Below the pieces are notes generated by a model, which did no database searches, was not told the origin of the DNA, and was given only the letters and a program-made list of their open reading frames with translations. This document shows positions 26,431 to 33,205 of a DNA stretch of 33,205 nt, piece after piece; the first letter of the stretch is position 1, and each line of letters opens with the position of its first letter. Both the position numbers and the translations under genes were made by a program. The DNA is taken from the NCBI GenBank assembly GCA_945898515.1, contig CAMDIH010000022.1:1-33205 (forward strand), in the 5' to 3' direction. The DNA is from Candidatus Neomicrothrix parvicella RN1. GTDB lineage: Bacteria > Actinomycetota > Acidimicrobiia > Acidimicrobiales > VFJN01.

Positions 26431-27513
26431 TCAGTCGGCGGCGAAGAGGGCGTCGATGAACTCGTCGGGATCGAAGGCCACTAGGTCGTCCACGGTCTCG
26501 CCGAGACCCACCAGTTTGATGGGAATACCGAGGGTGGACTGGATCGCCAGCGCGATGCCGCCCTTGGCCGAGCCATCCAGTTTGGTCAACACCACGCCGG
26601 TGAGTTCCACCGCCGCGGTGAACTGCTGGGCCTGCACCAATCCGTTTTGTCCCGTGGTGGCATCCAGGACGAGCAACACCTCGCTGACCTGACCCGGATC
26701 GCGGTCGGCCACGCGGCGTACCTTGCGAAGTTCCTCCATCAGGTTCACCTTGGTGTGGAGACGGCCCGCGGTATCAGCCAGCACGAGGTCGCTCCCCCGA
26801 GCGGCGGCCCGTTGCACGGCATCGAAGATGATCGAGCTGGGATCGCCCCCTTCGGCGCCCCGAACGAGGTCGGCGCCGGAACGCTCAGCCCAGGCCTCCA
26901 GCTGTTCGGCCGCCGCGGCACGGAAGGTATCCCCCGCCGCCATGACGATCCGGTGACCGAGATCGGCCTGCTGCTTGCCCACCTTGCCGATGGTGGTGGT
27001 CTTGCCCACCCCGTTCACGCCCACAAAGAGCCACACGTTCGGGCCACCGGGCTGGTGGTGCAGGTCTCGGTCCCCCACGGCGAGATCGGCCTTGAGCTGG
27101 GTCTTGAGCACCTCGAGCAACTCCGTTGCTGCCGTGATGCCCTCCGAGGCCACGCTCTGGCGCAGCCGATCGAGGATGGCCGTGGTGGCGCTGATGCCCA
27201 CATCCGCTCGGATGAGGGCTTCTTCAAGTTCGTCCCAGGTTTCCTGGTCCAGCGCTTCGCGGGCCATGACCGAGCCCAAGAATCCCGACAGGGTGCCACG
27301 GGCCTTTCCTAAGCGATCACGCAACGAGGCCGCCGGCGGGGCGGAAACCGAAGGGGCGGAGGGCGAGGGAGCGGGAGCCGACGGGGCGGGAGCCGACGGG
27401 GCGGGGGGCGGCTCAAGGGTGGCGCGGTCCGCCCGGCGATGCACCACCAAGGCCACGCTCCCCACGAACAAGACGATGGCGATGACGATCAGGACGAGCA
27501 GTAGAGATTCCAT
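26431..27513 (-). CDS. ftsY: SRP receptor GTPase FtsY
   Basis: Membrane-associated receptor for SRP. The 360-residue protein begins with a hydrophobic helix (LLLVLIVIAIVLFVGSVALV), so it is probably membrane-anchored, as in other actinobacteria. A Pro/Ala/Ser-rich linker (about 35-62) follows. The NG domain has FVGVNGVGKTTTIGKVGKQQ near 163-182, MAAGDTFRAAAAEQLEAWAE, LADTAGRLHTKVNLMEELRK, LDATTGQNG, TKLDGSAKGGIAL and GLGETVDDLVAFDPDEFIDAL at the end. It follows smc by 62 bases, the standard smc-ftsY order. Confidence 0.97.
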   Translation of the reverse strand: MESLLLVLIVIAIVLFVGSVALVVHRRADRATLEPPPAPSAPAPSAPAPSPSAPSVSAPPAASLRDRLGKARGTLSGFLGSVMAREALDQETWDELEEALIRADVGISATTAILDRLRQSVASEGITAATELLEVLKTQLKADLAVGDRDLHHQPGGPNVWLFVGVNGVGKTTTIGKVGKQQADLGHRIVMAAGDTFRAAAAEQLEAWAERSGADLVRGAEGGDPSSIIFDAVQRAAARGSDLVLADTAGRLHTKVNLMEELRKVRRVADRDPGQVSEVLLVLDATTGQNGLVQAQQFTAAVELTGVVLTKLDGSAKGGIALAIQSTLGIPIKLVGLGETVDDLVAFDPDEFIDALFAAD

Positions 27514-27575
27514 GAGGCTTTGCAGCGTAGAGCCCGCGCCGGGGTGAACCCGCCGCCGGGACCGTGGGGGCGCCG

Positions 27576-30500
27576 CTAGGCGACGGTAGACACCCGCTCG
27601 CTCACGACCTTGCTGCTCCCACCTGGTTCCATGGTGACGCCGTAGAGCACATCGGCGGCTTCCATGGTGCGCTTCTGGTGGCTCACGATCAGCAACTGCG
27701 CCTCCTGCCGGAACTCCCGCACCAGGTCGAGAAAACGATGAAGGTTCACATCGTCGAGGGCGGCCTCCACTTCGTCCATCACGTAGAACGGTGACGGGCG
27801 GCTCCGGAACACGGCAAACAAGAAGGCCAGCGCCGTGAGCGAGCGCTCGCCTCCCGAGAGCAGTGAAAGCTTGCGTACGTTCTTGCCCGACGGCTTCGCC
27901 TCCACCTCGATGCCCGTTTCCAGCAGGTCGTCGGGGGCGGTGAGCCGCAGCGACCCGGCCCCGCCGGGAAACAGTGTCTGAAACAACTGCTCGAAATTCT
28001 GCGACACGTCGGCGTAGGCCCCCGCAAAGACCTCGACGATCTCGGCATCGATGGCCCGGATGACCCGGCCGAGATCCCGGCGGGATGCCTTCACATCTTC
28101 GAGTTGCTCCTGCAAGAACGTGTGGCGCGTCTGCAAGGCGTCGTACTCCTCGAGCGCCAAGGGATTGATCGGGCCCATCAGCCGCAACTCGCGCTCAAGG
28201 GCCCGGGCCCGGGCCGTGGGGGTAGACCCATCAGGACCTTCGGGCGCCACACTGGCCATGGCCACCGCCGGCTCCACCTCGAGATCGCGGCGCAGGGTGT
28301 CTACCGCCGTTTCGAGACGTAACTTCACTTCGGCTTCGTCGAGTTCGGCTCGGCGAGACCGCTCCCGGGTCTGATCGAGACGCCGTTCGGCGTCGGAACG
28401 CTGATGGCGAAGCTCATCGAGCCGCACCGAGGCCACCCGCTGGGCCTCGCTCTGCCGACGCCGCCGCTCCCGCAGATCTCCCAGGGTGGCTTCGATCGTG
28501 CCGAGGCGTTCGGGCACCAGGGCCGCCAGACGTTCGACCGCCGTCTGTTTCACATCAAGTTCGACGCGGCGGATCTCGGCCTCGCGTCGGGCCTCGGTGG
28601 TGCCCTCCAACCGGGCCTCTACGTCAACCAGGCGGGCACGGAGGAACTGGCGTCGATCATCCAACCCCGCGGCCCGCACCTCGATATCGGCCCGCTGCGA
28701 GCCCACCATGGCCGCCCGCTCGTCCAGATTTCCCTTGGCGGCGGCCATGGCTCGCGCCTGCTCAGCACCCTCGGCTTCCTGGGCCTCCAACCGCGGTAGG
28801 AGCAGGTCGAGCTCGGCCACCCGGGCCTGCTCCCGCCCAACCCGCTCCGCCAGTTCGTCGGCGTGCGACCGCAACGCTTCGGTCTCGGTGGCGGCGTCGC
28901 GGCGGTCGGCCTCCACCCGCTGCAGCCCGTCGGTGGCGGCGCTCAGACGACCGTCGTGCTCGTCGAGTTGGCGGGCCAGGCCCGCTTCAGCGTGGCGGGC
29001 CTCCTCGAGCCCGGCGCGGGCTTCGGCCAGACCGGCTTCGGCATGGCCCGCTTCCAGGGTGGACTGCTCGGCGCGCTCGCCGGCCTCCGCCAGCGCCGCG
29101 CCAGTAGCCCCCGTGGAGGCGGTGCCCACCCGCCATCCGCTTGGTCCGAAGCGTCCGCCCTCCAGCGTCACGATCACGAGGTCGGGATGAGCCAAGGACG
29201 CATCCACCGCCGCCGACCAGCCGCCCTCCACGGCCACCGCCGCCCCCAGGAGCGCATCGAGCAGGGCGCCTACGTCGGGGCGAGCGGCCCGCACATGGCG
29301 CCGCACGGGCTCCCCCACCGCCGGAGCGACACGGCTCGTTCGGGTGGCCCCCAGGGCGAGTACCGCTCCTCCCACCGCGTCGCGGGCATCCGTGCCGGAC
29401 TGCAAGGCCACGATGGCCGCTCTCGCCGTCTCCACCCCATCCACCACCACCGCCGCCAGCGCTTCCCCGGCGGCGGCTTCCACCGCCGCTTCCCATCCGT
29501 CATCAACCTCGATGAGCTCGAGGAGGGTGCCCACCACACCATCTACCTCCGCCAGTCGTTCCGCACCGGCTCGGGCCCGGGCCTGATCCAAGGCAAGTCC
29601 CAGGGCCTCGGCCCGGGCGGTCCAGGCGTGGCGATCGCCGTCGGCCGCCCGCAGGGTGGCTTCGGCCTCGGCCACCTGCTTCTCGGCGTCGGCCCGCTGT
29701 TGCTCGGCTCCCGCCAAGCGTTCCACCAGTGGACCTTCAGCCGAGGAGGCCGTCTCAGCCTCCGCCCGCAAACGATCTGTCTCGGCGGCGAGGCGAGAAA
29801 GTTTCTCCCCGAGCACCACGAGGGATGCCTCCACCCGCTGACGTTCCCCGTCGCCGCGCTCCACCCCGGCGCGCATGGCGGCCAGTTCGCCCCGCGCCTC
29901 CGCCGCCTGTCCTGCCGGGGCCGCCACGACGCCTTGGGCCCAATCCTGCTCGAAGGCAGTCCGGGCAGCGGCCAGCGCGCCCTGGGCCTGGCTCAGTTCC
30001 TCTTGCTGAGGCACCAAATCCTCGGCCTCGGCATCCGCGGCGGCCAACTCGGAGGTCAGGCGGTTCGCCTCGGCTTCCAGCGTGGCGATCACCGCTTGGT
30101 CTACGAACGCCCCCCGCTCCCGCTCGATGCCCCGACGGCGCTCGGAGAGCAGGGCTACGAGCCCACGGGCCTTCTCCCGCAGGGCCTCAAAGCGAACGAG
30201 GTCGTCGCCGAGATCGTCGGCCCCGGTATGACCCAACTCGGCTTCGGCGCTCAGGACCGCCGCATCGAGTTCGCCCAGCGTCCGCCGCAAGAGCCCGTCC
30301 TCATTGGCCAGTTCGGCCCGGGCGGCGCCTCCATCGGCGAGCCGCCGATGCAGCGTAGTGAGTTCGCGGCCCGCCAGGAACACCTGCAGCGCCCGCAGTT
30401 CGGCTACGAGATCGCCGTGCCGCCGGGCGGCATCGGCCTGACGCTCCAGAGGGCGCAACTGCCGTCGAACCTCGCGTAGGAGATCGCCCAAGCGGGTGAG

Positions 30501-31061
30501 GTTGCCCTCGGTGGAGGTGAGGCGGCGCTCGGCTTTTTCTTTGCGCTTCCGGTACTTCAGGATGCCGGCGGCCTCCTCGATGATGAGGCGGCGCTCCTCC
30601 GGACGGGCGTTGAGGACGGCGTCGATCTGCCCTTGGCTCACGATCACGTGCTGCTGACGACCGACCCCCGTATCGGAGAGCAAGTCCTGGATGTCGAGCA
30701 GGCGACAGGGGACGTCGTTGATGGCGTACTCACTGTCGCCGGTGCGGAACAGCGTGCGGGTAATGGTCACCTCGGTAAAATCGATGGGCAGCATCCCGGC
30801 CGAGTTGTCGATGGTGAGGCTGACCTCGGCCCGACCGAGCGCCGAGCGCCGAGCGGTGCCGGCAAAGATCACGTCGTCCATCTTCTGCGACCGCACCGCA
30901 GAGGGCGCTTGAGCACCGAGCACCCACCCGATGGCGTCCACCACGTTGGACTTCCCCGACCCATTGGGCCCCACCACCACGGTGACGCCGGGTTCAAGAT
31001 CGAGTGCGGTCGTGTCGGCGAAGGACTTGAAACCCTTCAGCGTGAGCGTCTTGAGGAACAT
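27576..31061 (-). CDS. smc: Chromosome segregation protein SMC
   Basis: SMC forms the core of the condensin-like complex that compacts and separates chromosomes. The 1161-residue protein has the N-terminal head with Walker A GPNGSGKSNVVDAIGWVLG at 31-49, followed by SVLTIDNSAG-like strand residues and the stretch VIVSQGQIDAVLNARPEERR. Long Ala/Glu/Arg-rich coiled coils flank a hinge (about 500-640, DGVVGTLLELIEVDDGWEAA). The C-terminal head has the signature LSGGERSLTALAFLFAVF from 1068 and Walker B VMDEVEAALDD with Asp-Glu at 1096-1097. Antiparallel open frames are long because of codon bias and are not genes. ScpA and ScpB are not in the window. Confidence 0.97.
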   Translation of the reverse strand: MFLKTLTLKGFKSFADTTALDLEPGVTVVVGPNGSGKSNVVDAIGWVLGAQAPSAVRSQKMDDVIFAGTARRSALGRAEVSLTIDNSAGMLPIDFTEVTITRTLFRTGDSEYAINDVPCRLLDIQDLLSDTGVGRQQHVIVSQGQIDAVLNARPEERRLIIEEAAGILKYRKRKEKAERRLTSTEGNLTRLGDLLREVRRQLRPLERQADAARRHGDLVAELRALQVFLAGRELTTLHRRLADGGAARAELANEDGLLRRTLGELDAAVLSAEAELGHTGADDLGDDLVRFEALREKARGLVALLSERRRGIERERGAFVDQAVIATLEAEANRLTSELAAADAEAEDLVPQQEELSQAQGALAAARTAFEQDWAQGVVAAPAGQAAEARGELAAMRAGVERGDGERQRVEASLVVLGEKLSRLAAETDRLRAEAETASSAEGPLVERLAGAEQQRADAEKQVAEAEATLRAADGDRHAWTARAEALGLALDQARARAGAERLAEVDGVVGTLLELIEVDDGWEAAVEAAAGEALAAVVVDGVETARAAIVALQSGTDARDAVGGAVLALGATRTSRVAPAVGEPVRRHVRAARPDVGALLDALLGAAVAVEGGWSAAVDASLAHPDLVIVTLEGGRFGPSGWRVGTASTGATGAALAEAGERAEQSTLEAGHAEAGLAEARAGLEEARHAEAGLARQLDEHDGRLSAATDGLQRVEADRRDAATETEALRSHADELAERVGREQARVAELDLLLPRLEAQEAEGAEQARAMAAAKGNLDERAAMVGSQRADIEVRAAGLDDRRQFLRARLVDVEARLEGTTEARREAEIRRVELDVKQTAVERLAALVPERLGTIEATLGDLRERRRRQSEAQRVASVRLDELRHQRSDAERRLDQTRERSRRAELDEAEVKLRLETAVDTLRRDLEVEPAVAMASVAPEGPDGSTPTARARALERELRLMGPINPLALEEYDALQTRHTFLQEQLEDVKASRRDLGRVIRAIDAEIVEVFAGAYADVSQNFEQLFQTLFPGGAGSLRLTAPDDLLETGIEVEAKPSGKNVRKLSLLSGGERSLTALAFLFAVFRSRPSPFYVMDEVEAALDDVNLHRFLDLVREFRQEAQLLIVSHQKRTMEAADVLYGVTMEPGGSSKVVSERVSTVA

Positions 31062-31105
31062 TCGATGGCCGACGTTAGTAGTCCCAGCGCGACCCGCGGC
31101 GCACC

Positions 31106-31942
31106 TCAGACCTGACAGGCGTCACAGAAGTACAGGGGCTTGTTGGCGAAGCGCGTCTTGACCACCGCAGCCCGGCATCGGCGGCACGGCTCACCGTCGC
31201 GTCCAAAGACCTTCAGGTGGTTCTGGTAGTCGCCAGATTTTCCGTAGAGGTCGACGAATCCATTCTCCCCCACGGTGGTCCCGCGGTACTTCACGGCCTC
31301 GTGCAGCGTCTCCACAAGGGCTCGAAACAGGCGCCGGATCTCCTGGGAGGACAGCTCACTGGAAATACGGTCGTGGCGAAGGCCGGCTTCCCACAGGATC
31401 TCGTCGCTGTAGATGGGTCCGATGCCCACGACCATATCGGGGGCCATCAGCAGGGCTTTGAGCTTGAGGTTTCGAGCCAGTATCGAGCGAGCGAACAACG
31501 TCCAGGAGACCGCATCGGCCACGGGGTCCAGCCCGCAGGCCGCCAATTCGGGGAGATCTTCCGCCACGGCGTTGGTGGCGACCACGAACGCCTGGGCGGT
31601 GCCGCCGGGATCGAGGAGCCAGACCTGTCCACCCTGGGTGAAGCCCAGCACCACCAGCGTGCCCTTGGGCGAGGTGGCGCGCGGGGCGGCCTTCTCGAGT
31701 CGGCCGGTCTCCCCCAGATCCAGCACCAGCATTTCGCTGTTATCGAGGTTGGCCACCAAGAAGCGACCTCGCCGGTCTACCGACTTGACCTTGGCGCCCT
31801 CCAAGCGGGCCTGGAAGATCTTCTTGTTGCCGTTTCGCTTGGTCACCTTGGCTCCGGTGACCTCGGGCACCTTGAGGCGCTTGCCTACCGATTCCTTCTC
31901 CAGTTCACGCCGGAGCGTTTCGAGCTCGGGTAGCTCAGCCAT
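31106..31942 (-). CDS. mutM: Divergent Fpg/Nei (MutM-like) protein lacking key catalytic residues
   Basis: By position (rnc-mutM-smc) and fold this is the Fpg homologue: 278 residues with AELPELETLRRELEKE, the helix-two-turn-helix region GIGPIYSDEILWEAGLR, the loop FVDLYGKSGDYQNHLKVFGR and a four-cysteine zinc finger (CRRC ... CDAC). But residues needed for Fpg chemistry differ. The nucleophilic Pro2 is Ala2, the beta-strand Lys is Arg60 (RRGR), HLGMSG reads DLGETG, DPRRFG reads DPGGTA, and the Asn of GIGNIY is Pro. Glu3 and Glu6 remain. It may be an altered glycosylase or a non-catalytic DNA-binding protein. The ATG overlaps rnc by eight bases; no upstream start would restore Pro2. Confidence 0.85.
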   Translation of the reverse strand: MAELPELETLRRELEKESVGKRLKVPEVTGAKVTKRNGNKKIFQARLEGAKVKSVDRRGRFLVANLDNSEMLVLDLGETGRLEKAAPRATSPKGTLVVLGFTQGGQVWLLDPGGTAQAFVVATNAVAEDLPELAACGLDPVADAVSWTLFARSILARNLKLKALLMAPDMVVGIGPIYSDEILWEAGLRHDRISSELSSQEIRRLFRALVETLHEAVKYRGTTVGENGFVDLYGKSGDYQNHLKVFGRDGEPCRRCRAAVVKTRFANKPLYFCDACQV

Positions 31943-32636
31943 GGTGGGTCTCCCTCGGGGTTTCCAGTCGATTGGGATCGGTCAACGCGTCGTGCGCCAC
32001 GCGAGCGGCGGCCTGTTCGGCCTGTTTCTTGGAGCGTCCTGCGCCGTTTCCGTAGGCGATGCCTTCGATGCTGACCACGCTGGCGAAGGTGCGGTCATGG
32101 TCCGGGCCGCTGGCCTGCACGTCGTAGTGGGGCGGGCTAGCAAACAACTGGGCCGCCAGTTCCTGCAGGCGACTCTTGTGATCGGTTCGATCGAACTGGG
32201 CCGTAGCCAGACGGCTGCTGAGGACAGTGAGAATGAGGGTGCGGGCTCCCTCGATCCCGCCGGCTAGGTAGACAGCCCCAAAGATGGCTTCCAACGCATC
32301 GGCGAGAATCGACGGCTTTTCTCGCCCGCCCGAGTGTTCCTCCCCGCGTCCCAGGAGCAAGTGCTCCCCTACCCGCAACTCGGCCGCCACCTCCGCGAGG
32401 GCCACCGCATTCACGACGGTCTTGCGGATGTCGGTGAGGTCGCCCTCCGGGAGCGTGTCGTAGACCCGGTACACGTGATCGGCGACCACCACGCTCAGCA
32501 CCGCGTCGCCGAGGAACTCGAGACGTTCGTTCGAGGGGTAACCGGCGTGCTCGGCACACCACGAACTGTGGACAAGCGCCGGCGCCAACAGGTCCGGAGC
32601 CAGATCGAGGCCGAGGCGCGCCACTAACTCGTCCAA
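31935..32636 (-). CDS. rnc: Ribonuclease III
   Basis: Cleaves double-stranded RNA in rRNA and mRNA processing. The 233-residue protein has the catalytic signature NERLEFLGDAVLSVVVADHV, a second acidic motif ILADALEAIFGAVYLAGGIE and a C-terminal dsRNA-binding domain (about 155-222: DHKSRLQELAAQLFAS, then GAGRSKKQAEQAAARVAHDAL). TTG 32636 is the only standard start in frame between acpP and the RNase domain; no ribosome site is visible, and a CTG at 32660 cannot be excluded. It lies 29 bases after acpP and overlaps mutM by eight bases. Confidence 0.95.
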   Translation of the reverse strand: MDELVARLGLDLAPDLLAPALVHSSWCAEHAGYPSNERLEFLGDAVLSVVVADHVYRVYDTLPEGDLTDIRKTVVNAVALAEVAAELRVGEHLLLGRGEEHSGGREKPSILADALEAIFGAVYLAGGIEGARTLILTVLSSRLATAQFDRTDHKSRLQELAAQLFASPPHYDVQASGPDHDRTFASVVSIEGIAYGNGAGRSKKQAEQAAARVAHDALTDPNRLETPRETHHG

Positions 32637-32665
32637 ACGGGCTACTGGGAGCGAGTTCAGGGTGG

Positions 32666-32920
32666 TTACAGCCGACCGAAGACGTAGTCGACCGCGTCGC
32701 GGACCGTCTTCAGGTCCGCCAAATCTTCGTCGTCGATCCGGAAGCCCACCGAGCGCTCGCTCAACTCCTCCTCCAACGCCTCCACCAGCTCGATCAGGGC
32801 CAGCGAATCGGCGTCGAGGTCGTCCGCGAAACTCTGCCCCTCCGAGATAGCGGCGGGCTCGATTTCGAGAATGTCGGCCAACCGATCTCGTATCAGCGCA
32901 AACACCTGCTGTCGGTCCAT
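32666..32920 (-). CDS. acpP: Acyl carrier protein
   Basis: Carries acyl chains in fatty-acid synthesis on a phosphopantetheine arm. The 84-residue protein has the attachment motif FADDLDADSLALIELVEALE with Ser in DSL, the acidic helices of the family, and ends LKTVRDAVDYVFGRL. ATG 32920 has GAGGAA upstream; the in-frame extension to 32992 lacks family similarity. It sits in the plsX-acpP-rnc order typical of many bacteria. A TAGGGT hexamer at 32996-32991 could be a -10 box, without a clear -35. Confidence 0.95.
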   Translation of the reverse strand: MDRQQVFALIRDRLADILEIEPAAISEGQSFADDLDADSLALIELVEALEEELSERSVGFRIDDEDLADLKTVRDAVDYVFGRL

Positions 32921-33049
32921 GGGGGTTCCTCGTTCAACGTGGGTTTCGGCGGGCAACGACAACTCCTGCGCAAGGGCTCTGGAAGGGCGCACCCTAGCCC
33001 ATTCCAGACTTAGTGCGCTTGTGAATGGAGAAACGTCCTGGTCAGAGGG

Positions 33050-33205
33050 TTACTGGGCCGACACGACGGCCGTGCGGAGGCGTTCCACGATCCCGGCCTC
33101 GTGCAGTTCTGCGGCCACGCGTATGGCATTGACCACCGCCGTCGCCGAGGACGAGCCGTGGGAGATCAGACACAGCCCGTCCACCCCCAAGAGCATCGCC
33201 CCCCC
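33050..33205 (-). CDS. plsX: Phosphate acyltransferase PlsX, C-terminal end (5' part outside window)
   Basis: PlsX makes acyl-phosphate from acyl-ACP for phospholipid synthesis. Only the last 51 residues are present. They include [20 protein letters not shown] and [19 protein letters not shown], matching the conserved PlsX C-terminus, and end AVVSAQ with TAA. The reading frame runs off the window edge. acpP follows after 129 bases, and that order supports the call. Confidence 0.9.
   Translation of the reverse strand, partial: GGAMLLGVDGLCLISHGSSSATAVVNAIRVAAELHEAGIVERLRTAVVSAQ

Noticed and set aside
28863-30479. Very long plus-strand open frame opposite smc
   Set aside because: It lies wholly inside smc and results from GC-rich codon bias; the composition (Gly, His, Arg, Gln-rich) fits no protein family.

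Overview
This GC-rich window carries housekeeping genes packed almost end to end on the minus strand. The content points to an actinobacterium, most likely an Acidimicrobiia-like lineage (inference). A DUF2469 gene sits beside yraN, a WhiG-type sigma factor lies in the rpsB-xerC-dprA neighbourhood, and the ProRS is of the archaeal/eukaryotic type. GTG and TTG starts are common, and many stops and starts overlap as ATGA, GTGA or TTGA. I found no rRNA, tRNA, CRISPR array, insertion sequence or prophage.

Reading along the minus strand from high to low coordinates: the end of plsX, then acpP, rnc, a divergent mutM-like gene, smc and ftsY (33205-26431) form a lipid-synthesis, RNA-processing, repair, chromosome and SRP-receptor block. 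Next come a small BON-domain membrane protein and a probably frameshifted gene (26402-25597). The block ffh, rpsP, khpA, rimM, trmD, rplS (25570-21741) covers SRP, 30S and 50S proteins, ribosome maturation and tRNA methylation. DUF2469 and yraN follow, then an enoyl-CoA hydratase and a lipoprotein esterase that separate yraN from comM-dprA. A 38-codon ORF for a membrane peptide, facing the other way, lies at 20936-21052. It is the only plus-strand gene I accept.

After a 368-base gap come comM (yifB), dprA, xerC and whiG, then a secreted protein joining an M23-like domain to an alpha/beta hydrolase. The next block is rpsB, tsf, pyrH, frr, cdsA, dxr, rseP, ispG, proS (12699-2721): translation factors, UMP kinase, CDP-diacylglycerol and MEP-pathway isoprenoid synthesis, an intramembrane protease and prolyl-tRNA synthetase. 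The last block is rimP, nusA, ylxR and the 5' part of infB (2558-1), preceded by a strong UUCG-capped hairpin.

I do not see a defence, secretion or biosynthetic island, and I do not claim a new system. The best leads are the MutM-like protein lacking most residues needed for Fpg chemistry, the M23/hydrolase fusion with altered zinc ligands, the plus-strand small membrane ORF, the broken gene between ffh and ftsY, the ProRS without its zinc cysteines, and tandem DNA repeats inside infB and rpsB. All function calls rest on motifs read by eye; no database search was run.
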